In this document: piece after piece, positions 8,885 through 16,610 of the stretch
How the letters are laid out: every line of letters begins with the position of its first letter
How positions within the stretch are numbered: position 1 is the first letter of the stretch
Source of the DNA: JBNJFY01 sp051747265
GTDB taxonomy: Bacteria; Bacteroidota; Rhodothermia; Balneolales; Balneolaceae
NCBI GenBank assembly: GCA_051747265.1
Contig: JBNJFY010000003.1
Coordinates: 1 to 64,000 of the forward strand
Direction: 5' to 3'
Length of the DNA stretch: 64,000 nucleotides
The notes under the pieces: generated by a model
What the model was told of the DNA's origin: nothing
The model's input: the letters and a program-made list of their open reading frames with translations, nothing else
Databases searched by the model: none
Made by a program: the position numbers and the translations under genes

Positions 8885-9661
8885 ATGAATAAACTACAAC
8901 GGCGGTTGCTCCACTGGATGGGGCTGGGTTTAGTGTTGCTGTTAATCTGCGCGGGGGCGGGTTGCGCTACGTGGGATTCCTATATGGGGCGTGATCCATA
9001 CCAGGTGCATTCCATGAAGCACCAATGGATGGCCGTTGATTCTACGGTGCAAGCAGATAGTGCCTGGTTAGCCTATCTGGCTCCATATCAAGATTCGTTG
9101 GAAGCAGATTACAGCGAAATTATTGCTACCACGGTCGCCCCCTTTCCTTTAGAGAAACCAGAAAGCCCGTTAACCAATCTTGCCGCGGATATGCTGCGCC
9201 GCCGGGCCGCACGCGAAATGCGAACAGAGGTCCATATCGGATTAACCAATAACGGTTCCTTGCGAAAAGGCCTACCCGAAGGGGAGGTGACTCGAGCTCA
9301 CCTGTTCGAAATGATGCCCTTTGATGATCGACTGGTGGTTCTCAAACTGACTGGTGGTCAGATCCTTCAATTAGCCGATCAAATAGCGAATATCGGGGGG
9401 CAGGCCATCAGTGGTATCCGTATGCGTATTGAGCAAGCTCAGGCCAGAGATGTATTGGTGGGATCCGAAGCCGTTCGTACGGATCAAACATATTGGGTGG
9501 CTACCAATGATTATTTGGCCAATGGCCACGGGCCCTTTTCGGTTTTATGGGAACCGTTAGAGCGCCACGATTTTGAAATATCTATTCGATCTGTATTTGA
9601 AGAGTATATGCGTAATAGGGATCGAATTTACCCTGAGATGGATAACCGAATTCGAATTTAA
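8885..9661 (+). CDS. 5'-nucleotidase C-terminal domain lipoprotein
   Basis: The 258-residue protein has a lipoprotein signal (LVLLLICAGAGC, lipid cysteine at about residue 27). The remainder resembles the C-terminal, substrate-binding domain of 5'-nucleotidase/UshA (PF02872 type): NLAADMLRRRAAREM, GLTNNGSLRKGLPEGEVTR, MMPFDDRLVVLKLTGGQIL and AISGIRMRI. The catalytic metallophosphoesterase domain is absent; it is encoded by the next gene, which begins 2 bp after this stop codon. Together they make a two-subunit 5'-nucleotidase, presumably acting on periplasmic nucleotides. The lipid anchor would hold it to a membrane. Confidence 0.85.
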   Translation: MNKLQRRLLHWMGLGLVLLLICAGAGCATWDSYMGRDPYQVHSMKHQWMAVDSTVQADSAWLAYLAPYQDSLEADYSEIIATTVAPFPLEKPESPLTNLAADMLRRRAAREMRTEVHIGLTNNGSLRKGLPEGEVTRAHLFEMMPFDDRLVVLKLTGGQILQLADQIANIGGQAISGIRMRIEQAQARDVLVGSEAVRTDQTYWVATNDYLANGHGPFSVLWEPLERHDFEISIRSVFEEYMRNRDRIYPEMDNRIRI

Positions 9662-9663
9662 AA

Positions 9664-10566
9664 ATGGATCGAAAAACGTTTTTAATAAGGTGTGCGCAAT
9701 CCGTAGCCGGTTGGGGACTGATGGGCTTTTCATCTGCGTGGGCTTTCCCATTTTCGGGTCCGTTCCAGCCGGATGAGCTCAATTTATCCATTCTATACAC
9801 CAATGATTTGCATAGTAGTGTACAAGCAGATGCCACCGGTCTTGGTGGTTTGGCTAGACGTGCCCGCTTGATTAAACGGGTCCGCCAACAGAATCCTCAT
9901 ACTATTTTGCTCGACGCGGGCGATGTGTATCATGGAACCCCGTGGTTTGCGCGGTACGGTGGCGCATTTCAATTTCGTTTAATGTCCAAAATGGGGTACG
10001 ACGCCATGGTGCTGGGCAATCATGAGTTTGATGAGGGCATGGATGCCTTGGCTAAAGCCATACGGTCAGAAGCCAATTTCCCGGTACTTGCCGCCAATTA
10101 TGATGTCTCCGATACGCCGCTGGATGGCTTGATCCAGCCATTTACGGTGTTGGAAGTGGATCGTGCCAGACTGGGCATCTTCGGATTAGGCATCGAATTG
10201 AAAGGGTTGGTGGATCCTCAATACTATTCGGGACTGCGAGTGCGAAATCCCATCACCGTAGCTCGCGGAATGGTACGATCTCTGCGTACCTACAAAGATT
10301 GTGATATGGTTATTGCGCTTAGTCATCTGGGATACGATTATGCTGATCCAAATCAAAATTCCGACCGACTGATTGCCCAGCAAGTGAAGGGTATAGATCT
10401 GATTATCGGGGGACATACCCATACTGAATTGGCCGAACCCGTATCCATAAAACACTCCAGCGGATGGGAAACGACTATTACGCAAGCGGGGAGCGGGGGA
10501 ACGCGATTAGGTAAAATGGACGTAACATTGGTAAAGTCGGATAAAGGAACCGATATTCGCGTGTAG
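9664..10566 (+). CDS. 5'-nucleotidase catalytic (metallophosphatase) subunit
   Basis: A 300-residue calcineurin-type metallophosphoesterase. The full motif set is visible: TNDLH (Asp48, His50), DAGD (84-87), GNHE (118-121), ALSHLG and GGHTH. The N-terminus MDRKTFLIRC followed by a hydrophobic stretch resembles a twin-arginine signal with RK in place of RR, so Tat or Sec export is likely. It lacks the C-terminal nucleotide-binding domain of classic UshA-type enzymes, which is supplied by the gene 2 bp upstream. It probably releases phosphate from nucleotides outside the inner membrane. Confidence 0.88.
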   Translation: MDRKTFLIRCAQSVAGWGLMGFSSAWAFPFSGPFQPDELNLSILYTNDLHSSVQADATGLGGLARRARLIKRVRQQNPHTILLDAGDVYHGTPWFARYGGAFQFRLMSKMGYDAMVLGNHEFDEGMDALAKAIRSEANFPVLAANYDVSDTPLDGLIQPFTVLEVDRARLGIFGLGIELKGLVDPQYYSGLRVRNPITVARGMVRSLRTYKDCDMVIALSHLGYDYADPNQNSDRLIAQQVKGIDLIIGGHTHTELAEPVSIKHSSGWETTITQAGSGGTRLGKMDVTLVKSDKGTDIRV

Positions 10567-10603
10567 ATTACCTTTGTAATTTCAATCAGATTGATTTACC
10601 AAC

Positions 10604-11794
10604 ATGCCTTGGGTTTTACGCGTCATCTCCATGTTATGGCTTTTGCAGTTACTGTTCTCGGTCTATGTCGTTTGGCGGATCAATCGGGCGTGGACCAGCG
10701 GTGTTCCATCCCGGAACTCGTTGAATAATCGGAAACGCTGGGTGGTTCGATTGGTATTTTTGAGTTTCGGTATCTATCCGATCAGTGGCTTGCTCGCTTA
10801 TTTAGCGCAAGGTAGTTCGGAAATATTGGCCTATCCGGGCTGGATGGTGTATTGGTACTGGTTTGGCTTGATGGGCAGCGTGTTATGCCTTAACGGGATG
10901 CTGGTGTTTGATGTCATTCGGCTGATCATGCACCGAATATTGAGCTATTCCATCGAGGGATGGTGGCGTAAAGCCATTTTGGGATGGGTGATGTTAGTCA
11001 TGCCCTACACCGCGATAAAACTATATGTGGATACCTCTACTATTCTTTTAGATGAGCACAGCATAGATTTGCCGGAGTTGAAATTGACCCAACAACAAGC
11101 GTTCCGAATTGCGCATATCTCGGATATCCAAGCGGATGCGTTTACAGGGCCCGAGCGCTTGCAGGCCTATATGGATAAGGTGGAAGAAGCAAACCCCGAT
11201 CTGATCATATTTACCGGTGATGTGATCAGTTATGGCACCGATTATATTGCCACGGGCACCCAATATTTAAGCAAGCTCACCGCGAAATATGGAGTTTGGT
11301 CGGTGATGGGAGATCATGATTATTGGGCTGGATTGGATACCGTCATGTCAGCCATGGAAGCAAACCAATTGCCGGTTCTGGAAGATGAAGCTCAAACGAT
11401 TTCGTTAGATTCCTTTTCCATGAATTTGACTGGGTTATTGAATGTGTATAGCCGTCGGCCGTCCGAAGCATCGATTGATAATTTATTAAATGCGGCCGCG
11501 CGGGATACTTCCACCATCCAGCTATTGATATCTCATCAAATGGAAAAATCTTTGGCCCGTAAAGCCAGTCAGAAGGGTATCGATCTCATTCTATCCGGTC
11601 ATACTCACGGGGGACAGCTTGGATTTCCTTTCTGGGGATTTAATGTCAGTGGTCCTTCACTCGAGACCGATCTCCTGAATGGCCTCTACTACATCAACCA
11701 GACTCCACTCAACATAAACAGTGGTTTGGGTTTCACTTTGGCCCCCGTCCGTTTTAATGCCCCCGCCGCCGTCTCCATCCTGGATATCTATTAA
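10604..11794 (+). CDS. Membrane-anchored metallophosphoesterase (YkuE/YaeI-like)
   Basis: The 396-residue protein has about four hydrophobic segments in residues 1-140, then a phosphoesterase domain (about 167-396). Motifs are HISDIQAD (Asp174), FTGDVIS (205-208), GDHDYW (236-241), ISHQ (310-312) and SGHTHGGQ (331-338). Two metal-site motifs deviate: DIQ stands where DxH is usual, and GDHD replaces GNHD. The topology matches YkuE/YaeI-type enzymes that act on lipid-linked phosphate substrates, but the substrate here is unknown. It starts 37 bp after the 5'-nucleotidase subunit and may share its transcript. Confidence 0.8.
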   Translation: MPWVLRVISMLWLLQLLFSVYVVWRINRAWTSGVPSRNSLNNRKRWVVRLVFLSFGIYPISGLLAYLAQGSSEILAYPGWMVYWYWFGLMGSVLCLNGMLVFDVIRLIMHRILSYSIEGWWRKAILGWVMLVMPYTAIKLYVDTSTILLDEHSIDLPELKLTQQQAFRIAHISDIQADAFTGPERLQAYMDKVEEANPDLIIFTGDVISYGTDYIATGTQYLSKLTAKYGVWSVMGDHDYWAGLDTVMSAMEANQLPVLEDEAQTISLDSFSMNLTGLLNVYSRRPSEASIDNLLNAAARDTSTIQLLISHQMEKSLARKASQKGIDLILSGHTHGGQLGFPFWGFNVSGPSLETDLLNGLYYINQTPLNINSGLGFTLAPVRFNAPAAVSILDIY

Positions 11795-11799
11795 ACTAC

Positions 11800-12012
11800 T
11801 GAGGCTGTCCAAAAAGTCCTTTTCTAATTTCAAGGACCTAAATAATTTAGGTTTTAGGGCACAAATATGTGCCAGACCTATCAGGTTTCCAAAACCTGAT
11901 AGGTCTATATATGAAAAGGACGCGACTTATCAAGAAGATCAGAGATACACACTCTTAGAAAACTTAAATTAATTAAGTGGTTACATCCTGCTTTTTACTT
12001 TTTAGACAGCCT
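11800..12012. mobile_element. MITE-like element with 18-bp terminal inverted repeats
   Basis: The left end TGAGGCTGTCCAAAAAGT (11800-11817) and the right end at 11995-12012 are inverted copies matching at 17 of 18 positions. The ends resemble those of IS families with GAGGCTGTC termini (for example IS1182/IS5-like). The 213-bp body encodes nothing and is packed with palindromes: CCTAAA/TTTAGG (11837-11851), GGCACA/TGTGCC (11858-11873), a 14-bp-armed palindrome (11875-11905), and GTCCTTTTC/GAAAAGGAC (11816-11824 with 11913-11921). No target duplication is obvious. It sits directly after the metallophosphoesterase stop codon. Confidence 0.7.
11875..11905. repeat. REP-like perfect palindrome inside the MITE
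   Basis: Arms GACCTATCAGGTTT (11875-11888) and AAACCTGATAGGTC (11892-11905) pair perfectly over 14 bp with a 3-nt loop. From memory, this AGACCTATCAGGTTT-type palindrome recurs in many Bacteroidota genomes; I cannot check copy number here. Confidence 0.7.
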
Positions 12013-12076
12013 CATAAGAAGCTTTAGCTTACCAACAAACGCATTCAAGGTTACCGCTTGGAGCAGCATAATAGCT

Positions 12077-14170
12077 TCAACTTAATTGAGATAATTGTTC
12101 CAAAACTGAATTCTTATCCGTGGTCGGCGCCTGACAGGCAAACTGTTCACACAAATAATAGGTTGGCTGTCCATCCTTCGCTTCCATAGTATTCGTAAAT
12201 GACGCCAGCTCCGTAAGCAGGTCACTGTTATTAGGAGTTTTAACTAAGATCGATGGTTGATAGCTACCCGCTGCATGTAACTTCCACAGTTCAGCCCTTA
12301 ACTTGTCTTCAGAAGGTGCATCTGGAAAAACTACTACCAACTCCTGGGATTTTGACCGGTAGGCGTGAAGTGCTTGGGTAAACTGCCCAAAAGCAGTGGG
12401 AGCTTTGCGAACATGCGGCCAAACCGCCGAGGCGAGTTGTTCAAATTGTTCTAGATAGGATGATTCCCCAGTCAATTTATGAAGCTGCAACAAATTACTA
12501 GCCGCCGTCGAATTCACTGACGGCATAGCCCCATCATACCAAGGTTTGGTGCGTTGCAACAGATCCGAACGCTGAGCCGTAATGAAAAAACCATAACCGT
12601 TTGGATCCCAACACTGTTCATTCATCTGATGTTGAAACATAACGGCATCAGACAAATAATTCAGCCTTCCAGTAGCTTGGTGCAGCTGTAAACCCGCGCG
12701 AATCAAATGCGCGTAATCATCAGCATGGGCTGATATCGCCCGACTTCCATCCCGATATCGGTGAAAAAGCTCGCCCTTGTCGTTGATCATGGTTTGCTTA
12801 AGCCGCGCATAAGACCGGACGGCTTGGTCAACCCAATCAGGGAGAACCAACAGTAAGCCGGCTCGGGCTAAGCGGTTGATATAAAGAGCATTCCAATCGG
12901 TAAGCGTTTTATCATCGAGCAACGGTCGGGGACGCTCATTCCGGAGAGTTAATAATTTTTGGCGAATCTTATCCCAGTGCCCCATAATCTTTTCCAGACT
13001 GGTGCTTCGCTGTTTAGACAGCGTTTCCCAATCCTGCGTACGGTAAAATACATTGCGACCGGTTTTTCGCTGTTGGGCTTCCTCGAGAAAATTTCCCTCT
13101 GGTTCCAAATTAAACAGCTCTTGCACCAAAGCGGCATCGGCTGGATCCAGCAGAGCGTTTATCTCATCCAGCGTCCATGTATAAAACTTGCCTTCTTCTC
13201 CATCCGTATCGGCATCCTGTGCCGAATAGAAAAGCCCTTGCTCAGACATCAACTCCCGGGATACAAACTCGTGAATCTGGGTGGCCGTTTGAATAAAAGA
13301 GGGATGTTCAGTACGAACAGCAGCTTCAGCATAGGCCTCTAGCAACAACGCTTGATCGTAGAGCATTTTTTCGAAATGGGGAAGCTTCCACTGCTTATCG
13401 GTCGAATACCGATGGAAACCATACCCGATGTGATCCCAAATTCCACCACGGCGCATGTTCTTCAAGGTGTGGGTGGCCATTTGAGTAGCTTTGGTATCTC
13501 CAAGACGAAGTAAATAGACCAGTTGATGAGGCGATGGAAATTTGGGCGCGGATCCAAAACCACCAAACTGTTCATCATACGATGATTGATAGGCGGATAA
13601 AATGCGTTCGCTAGGTAGATCATCGGTCACCACTTCGGTATCAATGAGTTGCTCCGGTGCCTCGGTTTCGCTGCTCTGCTGCAAGGCGGTGGTAATTTTG
13701 TGGGCTTGATCCAGCAGGGTTTGCCGCTCCTCCTGCCATAAGTTGGCAATCCGAGGTAGCAGTTGCAGCATTCCCAAGCGGCGCCCGCGGTTTTGCTTGG
13801 GAATATAGGTGGTGGCCAGGAAGGGGCGACGATCCGGCGTTAAAAATACATTTAACGGCCAACCGCCCTGTCCGGAGGTCATCTGGCAAACGGTCATGTA
13901 CAGATCATCCAGATCGGGTCGCTCTTCGCGATCCACTTTAATGCTTACAAAATGCTCATTAAGCAGGTCGGCCACCTGCTGGTCCTCAAACGATTCATGC
14001 TCCATCACATGACACCAATGGCAAGTGGCATAACCGATGGAGAGAAATATGGGTTTGTTTTCGGTTTGTGCCTTGGATAACGCTTGCTCCCCCCAAGGGT
14101 GCCAATCTACCGGATTCTGGGCATGTTGCTGCAGATAGGGACTAGATTCATCTATTAACTGGTTAGGCAT
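12077..14170 (-). CDS. YyaL-type thioredoxin-domain protein (DUF255, N-acylglucosamine-epimerase-like)
   Basis: The 697-residue protein starts with a DUF255 thioredoxin-like domain: NQLIDESSPYLQQHAQNPVD is the family signature, followed by the redox pair Cys50/Cys53 in YATCHWCHVME. The C-terminal two thirds form an (alpha/alpha)6 barrel-like region (FGGFGSAPKFPSPHQL, DKQWKLPHFEKMLYDQA, RPRPLLDDKTLTDWNAL). Length matches bacterial YyaL and eukaryotic SPATA20 relatives. Its function is unknown; cytoplasmic, as no signal peptide is present. It is divergent from ndk with a 137-bp shared upstream region. Confidence 0.88.
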   Translation of the reverse strand: MPNQLIDESSPYLQQHAQNPVDWHPWGEQALSKAQTENKPIFLSIGYATCHWCHVMEHESFEDQQVADLLNEHFVSIKVDREERPDLDDLYMTVCQMTSGQGGWPLNVFLTPDRRPFLATTYIPKQNRGRRLGMLQLLPRIANLWQEERQTLLDQAHKITTALQQSSETEAPEQLIDTEVVTDDLPSERILSAYQSSYDEQFGGFGSAPKFPSPHQLVYLLRLGDTKATQMATHTLKNMRRGGIWDHIGYGFHRYSTDKQWKLPHFEKMLYDQALLLEAYAEAAVRTEHPSFIQTATQIHEFVSRELMSEQGLFYSAQDADTDGEEGKFYTWTLDEINALLDPADAALVQELFNLEPEGNFLEEAQQRKTGRNVFYRTQDWETLSKQRSTSLEKIMGHWDKIRQKLLTLRNERPRPLLDDKTLTDWNALYINRLARAGLLLVLPDWVDQAVRSYARLKQTMINDKGELFHRYRDGSRAISAHADDYAHLIRAGLQLHQATGRLNYLSDAVMFQHQMNEQCWDPNGYGFFITAQRSDLLQRTKPWYDGAMPSVNSTAASNLLQLHKLTGESSYLEQFEQLASAVWPHVRKAPTAFGQFTQALHAYRSKSQELVVVFPDAPSEDKLRAELWKLHAAGSYQPSILVKTPNNSDLLTELASFTNTMEAKDGQPTYYLCEQFACQAPTTDKNSVLEQLSQLS

Positions 14171-14307
14171 AGGAGATCCATTTTTTGGAAGATCGATACG
14201 TTTCGAAAACAGTGCAATAAACGCTATCTTAGCGGCATTTCCGAAGAACCAATGATAAGCTGTACTTTACAGCCCACATAATCAAAACGACGTAAAGAAT
14301 ATTTGTT

Positions 14308-14739
14308 ATGGCAGTGCAACGAACTTTAGCAATTTTAAAACCAGATTGCGTACGAAAGAATTTAGTCGGTGAAGTAACTAAGCGAATTCAGGAGGCTGGG
14401 TTTCACGTAGCCGCAATGAAAATGACTCGCTTGACCAAAGATACCGCCGAAGGATTTTACGCGGTGCACAAAGGTCGTCCATTCTTCGATGAGTTGACCG
14501 ACTTTATGAGCAGCGGCCCCTGTGTACCATTGGTATTGGAAAAGGAAAACGCGGTAGAAGACTTCAGAGCACTGATTGGGGCCACCAATCCAGAAGAAGC
14601 CGAAGAGGGAACCATTCGCAGCGATTTCGCCGACAGTATTGGTGAAAACATCGTGCACGGTTCCGACTCCGAAGAGAACGGAAAAATTGAAGCCGGGTAC
14701 TTCTTCTCAGAAGCTGAAATCGTAGCCAATCGCGCATAG
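14308..14739 (+). CDS. ndk: Nucleoside-diphosphate kinase
   Basis: A 143-residue enzyme of normal length that moves the gamma phosphate from ATP to nucleoside diphosphates through a phosphohistidine. The catalytic residue is His117 in ENIVHGSDS; Lys11 of LAILKPD and the Kpn-loop region (TNPEEAEEGTIRSDF) are present. It is a single-gene transcript with a strong terminator 20 bp after the stop codon. Confidence 0.97.
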   Translation: MAVQRTLAILKPDCVRKNLVGEVTKRIQEAGFHVAAMKMTRLTKDTAEGFYAVHKGRPFFDELTDFMSSGPCVPLVLEKENAVEDFRALIGATNPEEAEEGTIRSDFADSIGENIVHGSDSEENGKIEAGYFFSEAEIVANRA

Positions 14740-14759
14740 ATTTTATCTTGATTCATTTT

Positions 14760-14796
14760 CTAGCCCTGCCGGTTTAGCCAGCAGGGCTATTTTTAT
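14760..14796 (+). terminator. Intrinsic terminator of ndk
   Basis: TAGCCCTGC (14761-14769) pairs with GCAGGGCTA (14781-14789) across an 11-nt loop and is followed by TTTTTAT. It is a 9-bp GC-rich stem with a T tail. Confidence 0.9.
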
Positions 14797-15230
14797 ATGT
14801 GACTTGAAAGCCTTCCCAAACTACTGCCAACATCCACTCCAACACTGTCGCGAGCGTCTATAGTTACCATAGCAAATGCGAGGGTTACCGCTCCTGACAA
14901 AACCACAACTCGCGCAAGCCCCGCTTTGCCCAAACCAACCCAGCGCTGGTTAAAGTCCCCCACTTCAACCATACCTCAAACCGGTGCAAGTTTGAGCGAA
15001 GCGGAAACTTGTACCAACAAAGCACCACTCCTTCAAACTTGCAGCTTGTAGAAGTAAACTAGCTTCAGCTTAACCCAATCCGATAGAAGTTTTCAAAAAG
15101 GGAAACAGGTACCATAATGAAACAAACCGCCTCCACATTTAAAATAGAGCAGTTATATCATCCCGTATATTACACATTAGCCTACCATTTTATATGTTGA
15201 TCGAGACGTACATATAAATTAATAACCAAC
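14797..15230. other. 434-bp gene-free stretch with a long hairpin
   Basis: No plausible gene is seen; the longest ATG frame I read is 27 codons (from 15118). The plus strand is rich in A and C. An inverted repeat at 14983-15015 (GGTGCAAGTTT against AAACTTGTACC, one G-U position, 11-nt loop) is the clearest structure, and CCAGCGCTGG at about 14942 is a short palindrome. Its neighbour namZ shares the unusual composition in its first two thirds. Confidence 0.5.
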
Positions 15231-15234
15231 GTTG

Positions 15235-16557
15235 ATGAGCACGCGACATACCCGGTTGATTCAAATTCTATACTGCCTAATACCATCGAATTCAAATTCA
15301 CGCGAACGTCCGTTCGCGCGCAGCAGTTGTATGCTTACCTCCTTGATTCTCATCTTCAGCCTGGTATCCACAACCAACTGCGCCAGCCAAACTCCAACCC
15401 GACCCGTGCAAACCGGAGCAGAACAACTCATTCAGAACCACCTAGACAAGTTAAAAGGAAAACGCATCGGTCTGGTTATGAACCCCACTGCGCGAGTCAA
15501 CGGTACCCACATGTTAGACACACTCTTGGCTCGCCATGTCAACATCACTGCTCTATTTGCTCCCGAGCACGGATTTCGTGGTGATAAAGGAGCCGGCGAG
15601 ACCATAACTGATGGCATTGATCAAGCCACTGGACTGCCTGTGTTTAGCTTGTATGGGGAGACCAAAACGCCCACCCCCCAGATGTTGGAAAACGTGGACC
15701 TACTGCTCTTCGACATGCAAGACGTAGGCGCCCGCTTTTACACCTACAACGTAACCCTGGGACGTGTCATCGAAGCGGCATCGGCCTCCGACGTTCCGGT
15801 CTGGGTGCTGGATCGGCCCAATCCCGCCGGCGGTGATTATGTGTCCGGTTGGATCCTGGAAGAGGAAGCAAAATCTTTCGTCGGCGCCTGGCCTATCCCC
15901 ATCGCCCACGGGATGACCCTCGGTGAACTGGGTGCCATGATAATCGGCGAAGGCTGGATCGAGGCCAAACCCGAACACTACCGAGTCATAGAGATGCAAG
16001 GCTGGAACCGCTCCATGCGCTGGCCGGAAACCGAGCTACCCTGGATCGCCCCTTCACCCAATTTACCCACCTTCGAACACGCCCTAGTCTACTTGGGCAC
16101 TTGCCTGGTCGAAGGCACGGAATTCTCCGAAGGACGAGGCACCCCAGATCCCTTTCTGACCATCGGCGCCCCCAAAATGAAAGTTAGTAAGCAGGCACTT
16201 CATGGTTTGGAACAGCAATACGGTGTACAGATCAGCGATACTACCTTTACCCCGAAAGATATCCCCGGTAAAGCTTGGAATCCGAAGTTCGAGGGGCAGG
16301 AGTGCCAGGGAATAGCTATTTCATTGCCCAAAAACCAAGTACCCACATATCAACCGGTGGAGTTTGGGGGGGCGTTGGTAAGCGAACTGTTAAAACAGAA
16401 TCCGGAGTATGAAATGATTCCGTTTCTGGAGAAATTGACTGGACGACAGGACATTGAGGTTCTTTTTAAAAATAATCCGGCTACAATTATTGATAGTTGG
16501 TCAGCGGGAATCTCGGATTTTCAAAGAAAACGTGCATCATATTTATTATATAATTGA
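15235..16557 (+). CDS. DUF1343 protein, NamZ-like exo-beta-N-acetylmuramidase
   Basis: About 440 residues with the DUF1343/NamZ core: KGKRIGLVMNPTARV, FAPEHGFRGD, PVFSLYGETKTPTPQML, LLFDMQDVGARFYTY, VLDRPNPAGG, and LGTCLVEGTEFSEGRGT. Characterised members (B. subtilis NamZ) release terminal N-acetylmuramic acid from peptidoglycan fragments. An inner hydrophobic stretch ending TTNC suggests an exported lipoprotein, although Asn before Cys is atypical. The start is uncertain: ATG 15235 gives a long basic N-region, while ATG 15331 lies just after an 8-bp hairpin (15301-15318) but lacks positive charges. GC falls from about 60% to about 38% near 16200. Confidence 0.85.
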   Translation: MSTRHTRLIQILYCLIPSNSNSRERPFARSSCMLTSLILIFSLVSTTNCASQTPTRPVQTGAEQLIQNHLDKLKGKRIGLVMNPTARVNGTHMLDTLLARHVNITALFAPEHGFRGDKGAGETITDGIDQATGLPVFSLYGETKTPTPQMLENVDLLLFDMQDVGARFYTYNVTLGRVIEAASASDVPVWVLDRPNPAGGDYVSGWILEEEAKSFVGAWPIPIAHGMTLGELGAMIIGEGWIEAKPEHYRVIEMQGWNRSMRWPETELPWIAPSPNLPTFEHALVYLGTCLVEGTEFSEGRGTPDPFLTIGAPKMKVSKQALHGLEQQYGVQISDTTFTPKDIPGKAWNPKFEGQECQGIAISLPKNQVPTYQPVEFGGALVSELLKQNPEYEMIPFLEKLTGRQDIEVLFKNNPATIIDSWSAGISDFQRKRASYLLYN

Positions 16558-16610
16558 ATTAAGAGATTATAGGCCAACTAAGATTACAAGATGGCACAGA
16601 GGGGAATGCA

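Noticed and set aside
15118..15201. 27-codon plus-strand frame before the NamZ-like gene
   Set aside because: It is very short, without ribosome site or recognisable sequence; composition alone could produce it.
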